A DNA stretch of 64,000 nucleotides, from positions 4,402,001 to 4,466,000 of the forward strand of contig JAYKYS010000016.1 in NCBI GenBank assembly GCA_036924285.1, given 5' to 3'. The position numbers and the translations under genes are program-made. Each line of letters starts with the position of its first letter. Position 1 is the first letter of the stretch. Below the pieces are notes generated by a model, which saw only the letters and a program-made list of their open reading frames with translations, was not told where the DNA came from and made no database searches. Below, piece after piece: positions 46,165-57,900 of this stretch. Origin of the DNA: Asterella californica (Eukaryota > Streptophyta > Marchantiopsida > Marchantiales > Aytoniaceae).

Positions 46165-47386
46165 CCGGTCGGAAGGGTTAGGTATTAAATTAAATGCACA
46201 TGCATTTCCTCCTCTTCCAAACTCGGAAGAGGATGACTATGCATGCTTAACATGCTTAAGAGCCCTTCTGCACCTGCATTTTTGAAATTGAATTATTCAC
46301 AGTTTCTCACATTTTTGTTACAGTTCAGTTTTGCCAATCCTGTTACAGTTTCACATTAAAGTCACATTTTGGAAGATTATCTCCAAACTGCACTCTGCAG
46401 TTTCACTACAATTTCGTGGTTTTGCTACTTGGGACTGCTTGAAGCTGTCACGGCACTTTCGCTCGTGTGATCTCAAAACTGAGAACATGAAATCTCCAAG
46501 GACCCTGTCTCAAACCCATCTCCTAAACTGTGGGAAACTATACTTTTCTGCTCCAACTCTGTTCGCACGTCCGAAACTGTACACAGTCCGGAGATGTTAC
46601 TTATTATCAATCCTATCTCGCATGCATCAATAGTCTATTTTCAGTTTCAGAACTGCAGGTACAGAGAGGCTCTAAATATACATGCAAACGAGCCTTCGTG
46701 AAATTATGAGGAAGATAACAAGCTCCACGTGCGGGGAAAATTTTATGGAATGGATTGGTTCTTCAGCGACTTAGAATAGGTTTGGATGCACGAACGACTT
46801 ATTCTCCTCTAAAGTTGGAAGAGCAGATGCAAAAAGATTAGCAAAGAGATCTAGAACTGCTGAAATCAAAGATGAGAGAACTTATTGCTAGCATTTATGA
46901 AAGCTTACAAGAAAATGACTTAAAACAAAAGTAAATTGAGAGTTTCTTATATAGAAAAATCTAGAATCTACTACCTGTCAAAATTCTATGAAAAATAAGA
47001 ATCCGGTCAGATTTTATGGAGAAGCTGACCGTATAAAAATATAATAAATAAAACTACTATCTATACAAGAAATATGTAATCGGATCTATGAACCAAACCA
47101 GATTCTATTATTTGAACACTTTACCGTGAAAAATTAAACCTATAAACAAGACAGTACAAAGAGCTCAGCTTGGATGATAAGCTCTGCTTGTCAAGAAATA
47201 AAATAATCTTTTCTTTGTTTTTTTTTACTTATGACTAAACTATGAAAGGTCTTGTAATAGAGTTCCGAAAAGTAAAATCTGGATAATTTAGAGGGTTCTG
47301 GAGAAATAACTTGCGTGACAAAAGTATGGCAGCCGTTCCAACTCAGTATACACTAATAATGTTTATTTATTTTTCTAACAACGATA
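46165..47386 (+). repeat. 1.2-kb repeat unit X, left copy
   Basis: This segment recurs in opposite orientation at 59373-60507 with high similarity throughout. Shared text includes CACATTAAAGTCACATTTT, CCTCTAAAGTTGGAAGAGCAG reverse-matched at 59938, and TGTTAGAA at the far edge. Its outer edge is a self-complementary block around CCTAACTCTTCCGGTCGGAAGGGTTAGG, followed by a CCTCTTCCAAACTCGGAAGAGG hairpin. No coding capacity recognised; a non-autonomous transposable element is plausible. Confidence 0.85.
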
Positions 47387-47950
47387 GAACTAGGACCACT
47401 CAAACCTACGCTTTACTGCTTTACAACTGTTTATGTAAATCTTTTTACAGTCTTTTTCTTAGATATAAATGTTATGTATCATCTCTAGAGGTGAAAGTAA
47501 AATCTTTACATCGTAACTCCCATAAATATAAATTTTTGTAATTTCTTTAAATATAATATAATTTCATTAAAAAATTAACCATTCTCCAAGAAAAGTGAAA
47601 CATGATGCGTATTAAACATTTTGCAGATTGAATACAGCACGGAACACATGCAAAGGAGAACCATCTCTACTAAGTGTGTTTGGAATTAGGCTTTACAGCT
47701 TCTACAGTGAATTTTTAGATCTTACAACCAGTTTTGAAAGAGGACTTAAACAGGGCCCTATGTGCATTCACATTTTAGAAGTTAACACGCGTGAAATCAA
47801 GACAGGTGGGAAGGAGAATCGGACAAAAGATCTGGAGATGGAATAGGGTTTGTTTATTAACATACGTGAGAGCATCTTTGTCAGGACCATACTGTGATGT
47901 CACACATTAACAAACTAATGTGCACTTAATTACGAACCAGGCGTGTGAGA

Positions 47951-48820
47951 GAACCCTACAGTAATGTTACATATTAGAAAATTAATGCAGCGTCGCTCGT
48001 GTCAGCTTAATTGCAGCACGCACGAATCCGGGTAGGCAAGAGAAAAATTCGGACAGGAGATGTGGAGATCGAGTAGGAATCTTTTATTGCTGTGTGAGAG
48101 AGAATCCTGTCATCACCTCGTCGCAGCGTGGTGGTGAGAGCTCGGTAGTAAGATGGTGAGGTCTTGGGTTCAATCCTCTCAATGATCATTTGGCCGCTAC
48201 GACTGCAGGCCGCGGTCTTAGGGTCCTTGGAGAACTACTGTGCGGTCTCCGGCCGCAGGCTTAGGATCAATGTCTTAGAAAAAAACCCCTTCCCTCGAGG
48301 TTTAGAAAATAGCGAGCAGCTCCCCATCGCGTGCACTGGCAACTCTTTCTCACACGGACTCTACAGTGATGTCACATATTAGCAAACTAATGCGCACTTA
48401 ATTATGAGCCAAGCGTGTGAGGAGGAGCTGTCAGTGCGTGCGACGAGGATCTGCTTGTTATTTCTTAAACCTCGAGGGAAGAGGTTTTTTTTCTAAGACA
48501 TTGACCCTAAGCTTGCGATGGGAGACCGCACAGTAGTTCTCCAAGGACCCTAAGACCACGGCCTGCAGCCGCAGCGTCAAAACGATCATTGAGAAAATTG
48601 AACCCAGGACCTCATCGTCCTACTGCCGAGCTCTCACCGCCACGCTGTCACAAGGTGATGACAGGATTCTCTTCCGCACAGTAATAAAAGATTCTCACTC
48701 GATCATCACATCTCCTGTCCGAATTTCTCTCTTTTCTATCTGGATTCGCGCATGCTGAAATTAAGCTGACACGAGAGACATTGCATTAATTTGCTAATCT
48801 GTGACATTACTGTATGGTTC
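47951..48820. mobile_element. foldback element with tRNA-like boxes in its arms, copy 1
   Basis: Arms of about 361 bases (47951-48311 and 48459-48820) are inverted copies of each other around a 147-base loop. Each arm carries a tRNA-like head: AGCTCGGTAGTAAG as an A-box relative at 48139-48152 and B-box GGTTCAATCC at 48167-48176 on the plus strand, with the complementary set around 48590-48650. The structure resembles two SINE-like units inserted head to head. Confidence 0.8.
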
Positions 48821-49949
48821 TTTTGTCATGTTTGTGATAGAATAGTTATGAGAAGATGAAATTAAGAGCAATAAGTCTATTGCCTGATTTTCTTCAGGTC
48901 ATTTTTACTGCACGGCTGCATACTTAGATTGCTTCATGCCCTACCGTGCGGCCGCCAGCTTAAGGTGCTTGGTGCCCTCTAATGCCCTCTAAGGCGTAGC
49001 TCCGAGTCTGTTTGAATGGGTAAGATTTAGAGAAAGGTCAAAGCTTTGGAAAGTTTATGCGAAATAGATTCCAGCATGCATAGCAGATAATACCCTAGGT
49101 CGAAAACATGTTAAGATAAACTTTTCTCTGCAGTAATTTCCAAACTATATTCATATTTGTTCTAAAAATATTGACTTGTCAAGGTGTGGGGATCAGTGGT
49201 CGAAGTTACTTTTCAGCGGATACTTTTCAGCGTTAGATACTTGAAACTATCTGACGGTAATGAGAGAGCGATCGCCTATCGGTTTTTTAACAAATAATGA
49301 ATCATTATTTGATATCTTTTCCTGTAAGAAGTCTGCTACACACAATTTGAACTCTACTGTTTGGCTTTATTTTATAAAGCCATGGGCATCGATCTGAAAA
49401 CTCTCATTCTTACGTGAAAGTAATATAAAAATAACACATAATTGGGAGTGGAGTAAAAGTACAAAGGATCCCGGGACATGTGAAAAACATGTCCAATCAA
49501 TCATGTTTTTCTTTTGAAGTAAATGAAAGTAAGTAATTTAATAGTAAAAATAGTTATTGACTTAGAATAGCGACTACTGCTGCAATGCAGCAACCTTGTT
49601 AGAAGTCCAGCCCGTTGAAAACACAAAGAATTTCGGTTAGCCCCGAGCACTGGGGAATGCTCTAAAGAGAGAATAATCGCTTCAAGGCTTTTTTACCGGT
49701 CGGAAGGTGGCATGGATCCTGGAACTCGGATTGCCTTTCTGGAAAGTGGATTCAGATGTGTTGGTGTGATGAGTGGTATACCACACACTTGATTGGGAGG
49801 ACATGACTATTTCGCTTGTCATGCGGCTTTGCTTTCGCTAGAGGCTACGCAGGACTGGAACATGAAAGCCGACAGGATTCCACTTTCCTACATGTTCCAG
49901 CCGACAGGATTCCACTTTCCGGTGGTTGTTTAGTGGTTTGGCTTGTATT

Positions 49950-50118
49950 GCCAACAAGCAATAGCTTGTTGGTTACCCCATGCGCGTGTAGCCCGGGCGC
50001 CGTGGGGTCGAGTCCTCCTGGCGAGAGGACTCATGCTGTGCAAGGGCAGCAACATACGGCTGCAGAAAGCCCCACAGCGAAAAGAGGCTTAGGAAAAAAT
50101 CCAACAAACAAAAAAAAA
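49950..50118 (+). mobile_element. tRNA-derived SINE, copy 2, with 14-base target-site duplication
   Basis: Same family as 23342-23540: start GCCAACAAGC, A-box-like TAGCTTGTTGG at 49962-49972, B box GGGTCGAGTCC at 50005-50015, and an A-rich tail. TGGTTTGGCTTGTA is present on both sides (49934-49947 and 50119-50132). The equivalent place in repeat unit Y's second copy (about 62093-62106) has this site once, without the SINE, which proves insertion. Confidence 0.95.
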
Positions 50119-50439
50119 TGGTTTGGCTTGTAGCGGAAGAACTTCCCATAATCCACTCCGCGAACCAATGAATAGCAAACGAACAGCAAACGAACAGGAA
50201 GACCTCATCAAGCCTTACAAGGGAAAGAAAGATTCAAAAGGTCAAGCAACAACCACCCCGAAAGGAATAACAGCGGGGCTAAGCCCCGCTATCAGTAGCT
50301 CTAAAATCGGTTGTCGCACCTATAATATCGGAGACCAGAAAGTCAGTATGTCTGCAAACAACTGGTGCACCTGAAGAAACATCACCTACTGCGATTGCTC
50401 TCTTGTGAACGGCGCCTGCTAAAGCTCTCTGTAGAGCAA

Positions 50440-51466
50440 TGAAAACCCGCTACCTAAAAAACATGGTGCAGAAAGAAAGAGAAAGTGGTATCCCGTGGCG
50501 CCTCTCTTGATAAGCTCTGGTACAATCTCTCAGAAAGACGTCGAACTCCAAGCCTGTCGATCCGTATATCTCCAAAGCTAAGGGGATGAAGCGATGTCTC
50601 ACTTGCATACTCTTATACTTGGTCACCTTCGCTGCTGCCGCCACGCCTGCAGCTCATCCTGGGAGATGGGTTATCACCTGTGTCGTCACTGAGTCTCATG
50701 TCGGATCCGTGACAACCACATCAGCCACTGAGATCTGATCCTCCTTCATCATGTACAAGTCAGCTCTCAATGATCCTCCTGTCTGAAGGACATACCAACA
50801 CTCTCTCCACGTGCTAAGACAAACACGATGTCTCTGATGACATCGTGGGTAGCTATCCGCTGACCGCTCTCTCGTGCTAAGGTAAACACGAAGTCTCTGA
50901 TGGCATCATGGGTAGCTATCCGCTCTCCATCATGAGGACATCGAGCAAGATGACGATCCGATGTGTCGAGCGAGACATCGTACTCGCAAGTGGATAGTGC
51001 TGAAGCAACAGGCTGGACCAAGCTTAGACGGAACCTCATCGCTGTAGGGAAAATAGTCGATGCGAGTCGGTACGCTCTAATGCAAGGTCGAGCTATGAGC
51101 CAAGAGCCTGCGCCCTTGTCCGAACAAGAGCGGAGTCGAGCTCTAGTATCCCGAGAGATGGAAGCATCCACTAAGAGCGCATGGAGAACCTGCTGGAAGT
51201 GGTGTCCCGTCAGAGAAGACTGTAGTCCGTGAGATCCATCGGTAGCTAAGATATCGAATCGAGGGTGTGCCTCACGTGCCTCAAGAGTCAAACTATCTCT
51301 TGTCTCATGGAGACACGTCTGTAGTGGGTAAGAACCATCCTCCACTTCTGTCACATAGCTCTCCAGAATAGATCTATCTCGCACGAGAAAATGACAACAG
51401 AGCCAAGGTGCTGAGAGGGCCCAACTACTCAAAAAGACTGCCGCAGCAGTCTCCTCCATGAATAAT
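50440..51466 (-). pseudogene. LINE-like reverse transcriptase element, C-terminal part
   Basis: On the minus strand 51459-50767 reads as the end of a non-LTR RT polyprotein: a helical segment (ALSAPWLCCHFLVRD), SDKGAGSWL, then the Cys/His segment ending RCPHDGERIATHDAIRD. Further on, ADVVVTD (about 50725-50705) and AAAAKVTKYKS with HRFIPLALEIYGSTG (about 50640-50550) resemble the restriction-like endonuclease tail of such elements, with stops in between. A 63-base tandem duplication repeats the RIATHD(A/V)IRD block (about 50813-50932). The N-terminal part lies at 57430-57760, across the GAAGAC-rich segment. Confidence 0.65.
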
Positions 51467-53394
51467 AACTTGTTTGTATAACTGAAGAAGCGTTGTTACT
51501 TAAGGTTACGTCTCCCTTAGCAGGAAGATGATCTTAAGAGTTGTTTGTAATAAGAAGTTGACTTCTTCGGAAGACGACCGTCTTCGGAAGAGCGTCTTCT
51601 CAGTTGCGTCTTCAGAAGACGAGAAGACGGCGGAAGATGAGAACACGGCGGAAGACACCTGTCTTCCAGAAGACATCGACCGCGAAGGCCCAACCATGAG
51701 TTTTCGGGTAAGACAGTAGGTGTACCTACTGAGGCGCACCGAATAGGTAGGTAGGTCGAGGAAGACACCTAAGGTCAAAAACCCCTAATCTGCGGGGAAG
51801 AGACGTAAGGAAGTGCATTAGGCACATTCCAACTTCCCGCAGCACAGCGCTTGAGAAGATCGATTGGAGATAGTGAGCTTCGCGAGTTAGCTTTGAGAGA
51901 GGAATCGAGTGAGGACATCGAGGTAGGAGAGAATCAGTTGGCAGCTAGGCGAAGGGCGAGACTGAATTGATGGAGCACCAACGGCAGAGAGCGAAGGCGT
52001 TTCTGTGAGCTCCCGAGAAGCTGACATTGAAGAGTAGCGAGTAGAATCGAAGGTGGGATCGAGGCGTGACCAAGAGATTGACAGCAGGCGCAGTCGTGAG
52101 GAGTCGCATTGGAGCTAGGACCAGAGCCAAGAAGCGCGCGGAGGTCGAAGGCAACTCGGGGAGCAGAAGAAGACTGTAGAGGTTCTTTCCCTTGTTCTTT
52201 CCCCTTCCCACTTCTTCTCGTCTTTTCCTGGTATTCCCCGCGCTTCCTTGGTTGTGTGCAGGCAGCCTGATCGATTATCCTACCCCCCATTCTTTCTATT
52301 GAGACATTGGGCGCGGAAGCGCTGCCCAATTTCTGTCAGACATCTCTTTACTTCTTCCCGAGCTCAATTCGAGCTTCCCAACTCCTAGCCCTCAAATTGG
52401 AGATCCCAGCTATCAATTTCCCTACCCTACTACCTCTCTACCCCCGAAACTTGGAATAGAAGACGATTCGGAAGATGGGAACATCTTCGGAAGACGCTTC
52501 TTAAACTTGACTGTCTTCGGAAGACCGTCTTCGGAAGACCGTCTTCGGAAGTCGACTGAACACAATTCGTATCAAGAGTGGATTTGCTTTGCTTTTGTGT
52601 TTAGAGAGACTTGGTACGAATCCTGAGTGGTGTGGTTTATTTTGTTATTTCGAGAAGTTGGAAGTCGGGAACTAGGCCTGTGCCTCCCGGTCTTCCAAGC
52701 TTCTCAACTCCCCATCTTCCTAGAGAGACTAGAAGACTGGAAGGCTGGCAAAATGAGCGAGAAGACGTGAGGATCCATTCGGGTCTCTTCTGTCCGATCC
52801 ATAGCAGCCGTTCCTTCTTCTTCCCGAACTTAGAAGAGAGTCGTGAGAATACTTGCTGGCAGAATCTGGAGAGAATGGTCGAGGGTCATGTCTTCCCAGT
52901 GAGCAGCAAGCTTCTCCTGAGTGCATATGAGAGGTGAGAAGTCAGAAGAACAGAGTGCAATTGTCTTGAGTCTGTTGTGAGGATAGATTACGTGTAAGAA
53001 GACGAAGACATGTGAGACTAGTGAAGGGAAGTCTGACTTCGGGAAGTCTTCCGAGAAAGACATTGAATCGGAAGCTGTCCCGAGTGTCTTCCCAGAGACC
53101 GCTGTCACCGCAGGAGCCCGCAACCATCTTCTGAACTTGTCATGCACTATTGTTTTGCGAATCTTGTATCTTCTGATAGGAAGTAGGATGTAATGCAAGG
53201 TGGGTTGTCTTCTTGGTAATCCATGCGAGGTCTTGCTTAGATAGGATTGTTTAGATATAGCTCGAAAGACGAGAGCTATCTAGGAAGTACTGTTAGAATC
53301 CCGGAAGACGGAGTAGTTGTCTTCTGGAAGACTAGTTTCGTCTTCTGAGAAGTAGAAGCTAGACTGTGGGCACTCGGGAAGAACTGAGCCTTCA

Positions 53395-55737
53395 GCTCAT
53401 AGTAGGTGCTTGTGGTTTAGTGCAACAGATCTTCCAGGTATGTCGATGCATCCGCGAGACTTGGTGTTACCAGCGGCAGAATTGGCCGAGGCCACTCTTT
53501 TCCTCAAGGAGTTGGGTCTCGACTTCTTCCTGTGGGATTGGAACCTCGCAGATCAAGGGCTTCTGGAGGAGGTGTGGGCAGCGTTGTCGCCTCGTAACCG
53601 TGTACCTGCGAAAGCAGGAGTAGCTCGAGGAAGACCGTCTTCCTGGACTGAAGATTGGTGACGCAAGGCTTTTCACAGGCCTGAGTCCGAGAACCGAGGA
53701 TATTGGTACGAGAAGAAGATCTTGCCTAGGATCGTGAGTTCGTGGCATGTGCCTGGGAGCACCACCTGCCTTTTCGTGGAAGACAGGCAGGGGAGGAACG
53801 GTTGGAAGATCGAATCTTACCGGGAGCCGAAGAAGCGACTTCTGGCGAAGTTGTTTCTGCATCTCTTGCCCAAGGGGAAAGCGCAAAAGACAAGGTACTT
53901 AGGAGATCAGGACGTGGAGTTCCTAGAATCAGTGTGGGATGACGAGTGCCCATCTACTGGGGCGCGTACATCCACAACTATGTACAGACGGAGCTAGCAT
54001 ACTTGGGTACCCCGGAGAGAGGACACTTGACGGCCTTCCTCTCCTACTTGTATGTAGCCATGGGGGATCTTAGGGAAGATCAGCTGGCAGGGTATGGGCC
54101 AACGGAGCGACAGGAGATGAAGGAAGAGACCTCGAAAGATGATGACCGAGCGGCAGCCGCAACGTCCCTTCCCACTCTGATGCCACAGCTGAGGCCCGGC
54201 TCTCACAGAAGACGTTTCTGGTGAGGAAAGACGAGTCTAGTGGGTCGGAAGACGCCACGCCACTGAGGAAGATGGGTCCCAGAAGTGTACCGAGGACACC
54301 CATCTCCCTCATTCATTCAGGATCAGAGTCCGACTCGGAAGAAGACCTGCTGAGTACCCGATCAGAGCAGAAGACTGCTTCTGTAACGCCTGGGAGTCTT
54401 TCGAAGACTCCAGAAGACGAAGGATGGATAGGCGCTCCTGCTGCGATACGAGGAAGCGCAAAGAAGAGAGCCGCTCTTACCATGAGGAGTCTTCCACCCC
54501 GGAAGATGAGAAGAGTAGCTTCTTCTCGTGCGCAGAAGATGAAAGCCGTAGTGGTAGAAGAGGCTTCCTTGTCTCTGGAAGACGAAGTCGACACCGCGGA
54601 GCGAGTGGTGGAGATGAACTTGTCTTCCGCAGGAAGACGACTGGAGGAGTTCAGTCCCTACTTCCAGAAGGAGATCCAACCAGCTATGGAGTTGCTGGAG
54701 AAGAGAGCGAGGGCACAGGAGAAGTCCTTACAACCTGGATTCAGCCTGCGCACCTTGCTGCGACAGGGAGAAGACCAGAAGAAGACGGAGTCGCTGGAAG
54801 CTAGTCTCCGCACCACGGAGAAGCTTGCAGCCAGGTACAAGGCGGAAGCAGCCACTTTTGCGAAGGAGCTGGTGCAGCTTCGGAAGAGCAACCAGGAGTT
54901 GCAGGCGCGGGTACAGCAGCGCAATCAGGAAGTCACCCGAGTGCGGGAGAAGATCACCGCCCTCGTAGAAGAGCAAACCATATGGAAGACGCAGCGAGAA
55001 GCCGCGGAAGCGCGAGCTGCAGTTGAGAAGACGCAGCGGGAAGCAGCAGAGGCCCGTGCACAGAAGATGTTGGCACAGTCGGTGGAAGCGCTTCGGAAGA
55101 AGTTCAACTACACCGCGGGTAGGAAGTTACTTACCTTAGCCAGAGGATGGGACAGCGAGTCCAAAGCGATGTTGATGGAATGCCGGGAGAGCATGTTCAA
55201 GTACTTGGATAGACAGATAGAAGGAGTGAAGACACTTTATGGTCTTCCCTCGCTTCCGACACCTGCAACCGCATCTTCCCACGCTCCAGCACCATCGACT
55301 GGATCCGGAATGGAGAAGGAGGAGTTCGACCTCGCTGTGCACTTGGTGGTGACAGCGTTGGAAGCCGAGAAGACTCCAGAAGACGCCCCGGAAGACAGGA
55401 AGACGAGCCGTCTTCTCAGGTATTTCGCGTGGAGGAAGCGACTTCCCCGGATCCCCATGAGGTCCCCATGGTCCCTAGTCCCGCACCCGTGCCTCAGAAG
55501 ACGGAAGAAGCACCGGTCGACTCCGCTTCTCAGAAGACGCTTCTGTCTTCCGAAGCAGAAGCCGAAGCCGAGGAAGACGTAGCAGCAGCGACAGCAGGGC
55601 CAGCAAGAGACGATGAAGAGGAAGCCACCTCAGTGACACCCGAGGTAACTGCAGGGCTTTCTAGCTTATCAAAAGCCGCGTTAGGAGCTCCGATAGGAGC
55701 AGATCAGATAGAGATTGCCTCCGTGCAATCTGAGTAG
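53395..55737 (+). pseudogene. frameshifted ORF of the GAAGAC-rich segment, coiled-coil protein
   Basis: Frames join into one protein of about 780 codons with breaks: one frame from 53395 (HPRDLVLPAAELAEATLF) has TGA after TEDW at 53659-53661 and then resumes to WDDEC; the next frame carries YWGAYIHNYVQTELAYLG and LTAFLSYLYVAMGDL; a third (from about 54190 to 55420) is acidic and then a long coiled coil (about 54620-55110, with EKTQREAAEARA-type repeats); the last (to 55737) is a Pro/Glu-rich tail ending EIASVQSE. No family was recognised. The layout (globular N-terminal part, coiled coil, acidic tail) would suit a gag-like or DNA-binding accessory protein of a mobile element. Confidence 0.6.
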
Positions 55738-56020
55738 TTAGTAACTCCATTAACAATTCCAAATATAGTAAGATTGAACATGCTATCTTAAGGGTGGCAG
55801 TTTTTCCATGTAATATTAGTTAGGACACCATGTGGCAGCATAGGTAGCGTAGGAAAGACAAGGCAGATGACCAATTCGGGCAGGGGAACCGCTTGCATGT
55901 GAGGTGACAACCTCCTGTCAGCGCCTCTCTCTCCCTGGTGGTCGCCTCCCCTGGTTCTCATGGCGGCAACATAAGTAGGATCGTAGAGTAGGAAATTGGA
56001 CCTGTGTGGAGAATTGAGTT

Positions 56021-56138
56021 CTGCACACACATTCTAATCGTACGGTGCAGACAGATTAGACACACAGGGGAGTCTTCGAAGAAACTGGCTGCCTGCACAC
56101 ACATACCAATCTTACGGTGCAGGAGACAGATTAGACAC
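56021..56138. repeat. two-copy repeat with CTGCAC/GTGCAG dyads
   Basis: Units at 56021-56062 and 56093-56138 share CTGCACACACAT, a variable centre, ACGGTGCAG and ACAGATTAGACAC. Each begins and ends its first 30 bases with complementary hexamers, so each can form a small hairpin. Confidence 0.8.
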
Positions 56139-57429
56139 TAGAGGTACACAGTGTACACTACACTCGATGTTGGAATAAGGAGATAACGCATGAAGAAGTC
56201 TGCATTCTCTTACCACCAGCAGCGATTCGGAGATGTAGATGAGTAGTGGGCAGTCTAGGAGCAGGAAACGGCATCCTCGTGCAGTCCTGCTGGTTAGATT
56301 GATGTGTCGAGGAGTAGACGCAGGAAGTAGAGGGAGTGAGCTTCCCAATGCCATTGTGACTTCTTCTCGGGGAATAGATTGTGGATTTGAGTGCAGAAGC
56401 TTCGTTCATGTCTTCTGGATGGTGGGTTCCTTGAATTCGCTCCCAATTGTGCATGGGAAGTGTTCTTCTTGAGTGGCGGTGACTGTCAGCTGTTGTGGAA
56501 GTGTAGCTTGACTCGTTCAGTAGAGCACTTGGGATCTACGTACGAACGGTCTTCTGGATAAGGGATCCCAGAAGACAGAGCAGTCAGAGCAGCGAAGTGA
56601 AGAAGAAAGAAGCCTTCTTCCCGCAACAGAAGACGACATCCTCGAGTAGAAGACGGTGCAACAGTACTCACGTTTGTTGTCTTCCTCCCCAAACTATTAC
56701 AAGCAGGGATGGCTTGTTAGTCAGGATCCGGACTAGAAGCCTATCGGAATCTTAATTTACTATTTTCATCTTGTTTTCTCTTGTTTGGACTTTCTCTTCT
56801 TCCCCATCTTCCCTCATCTTCCCCATCCTCTTACCTTCTTCTAGTGAGCTTCCGAGACTTCTATTGAGCTTCCGTGAAGGTGAATGTCGTTGTAGTGTTG
56901 CAGGAAGACCATTTCCGTAGGCAGAAGCCTGGGAAGGCTACAGGGGGCATACACCCTGTGATTAATCTAACCCGTTGGAATGTGAGTGTGAGAATAAGGT
57001 GTAACGACCGTTGCTAGTCGACTTCTGCGAAGCAGGACAATCTTCTGGAGGTGTGAGAAGACGAGCTGAACCCCCAGAAGACGAGAATCGCTTCGGGAAG
57101 ACGGTATCGAGAAGACCGGAAGAAGCAATCTAGAAGCAGGAAGATCGTCTTCTCGAGCTTCTCTGTGAATAGTTGTGTGATATTGTAATTGGTAGTTGTT
57201 TGTTTAGTTCCAGAGCACCATTTGACGTGTCTGGAAGACGTGTAGTTTTGTGTGGTTTTGTGAGAAGACGAGATTTTTGAGCAAAACTCGTGTGTTTGTG
57301 TGTTTGAACAGATCCTAGAACTTAGAGCAGCGATTACTTACGTAAATCCTCTGTGGGAACGATATCTTGTATACTAAATGGGCAAAAGGAGTAATCCTGC
57401 GTCACTACAACTCACAACCTCCCGATGTC

Positions 57430-57900
57430 GTAACTCCAAACTGATGTGGGTAAGGTGGTCTTGAAAAGTATCTCGAAGCTGAAGGACAATGGTACAACTG
57501 ATAAGTCGTAAGAGAATCTCACCAATGGCTATCAGTCGAATGTCTCCTCAATCCTTCGTCATGGTCAAAAGTCTAGCTGTCCTTAGTACCTGAACTATAG
57601 ACTGAGGAATATGTCCCTGAGCTACTGCTGCCGCTACTTGAAAATTCTCCGTGAAATCACTAGAGGAGTCGTCTGTCTGGAAACAATCCCGTATGTGCTC
57701 GTACATCATTCTAGACAAACCTCCAAAAGATAGACGTGGAGCTGTACACAAGGCCTGGGCAAAAGATCTATCGAGACATAATGGCTCCTCAGGCTGATAG
57801 TCCTAAACCTCAGGTGGTGAGAGATCACCCGGTGAGGGATGAAAGAAACGCAACGCACGATATGGAATATGGTTGAACCATATGAAATATGGTTGAACGA
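57430..57900 (-). pseudogene. LINE-like reverse transcriptase element, N-terminal RT block
   Basis: On the minus strand from about 57700 the translation shows FQVAAAVAQGHIPQSIVQVLRTARLLTMTKD, then a TGA (57548-57550), then GDIRLIAIGEILLRLI. This is the first RT block of LINE-like polyproteins (ARL, KxDGGxRPIAxGE). It stops near 57430 where the GAAGAC-rich segment begins. About 250 residues including the YxDD core are missing between this and the downstream part at 51466. Confidence 0.7.

Larger units (their letters stand above)
47905..50146 (+). repeat. repeat unit Y, left copy (with extra DNA and a SINE)
   Basis: It matches 60518-62121 in the same orientation. The left copy holds about 395 bases more between GGGCATCGA (49388) and CACACTTGAT (49786), and a SINE insertion at 49950-50118. 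Similarity ends shortly after CGGAAGAACTTCC at about 50146. The foldback at 47951-48820 is internal to it. Confidence 0.88.
51467..57429. mobile_element. GAAGAC/GTCTTC-saturated segment, probable unclassified mobile element
   Basis: Between 51541 and 57270 a hand count finds about 70 occurrences of GAAGAC or its complement, against about three expected by chance in that length; flanking DNA has almost none. The motif occurs on both strands, inside and outside the reading frame, and often as the inverted pair GTCTTCGGAAGAC (three in a row at 52513-52551). The segment interrupts a reverse-transcriptase element. No terminal repeats or target duplication were identified. Near the right edge, CTCTGTGGGAACGATATC and TATACTA recall the leader of plant Gypsy elements, which is only a hint. 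Confidence 0.75.

Noticed and set aside
48120..48190. possible tRNA gene because of the B box GGTTCAATCC
   Set aside because: No acceptor stem or anticodon arm can be folded; it is a tRNA-derived repeat arm present four times in the window.
51467..57429. search for terminal inverted repeats, LTRs or target duplication of the GAAGAC segment
   Set aside because: None could be found by eye at either edge, so the element class is left open.
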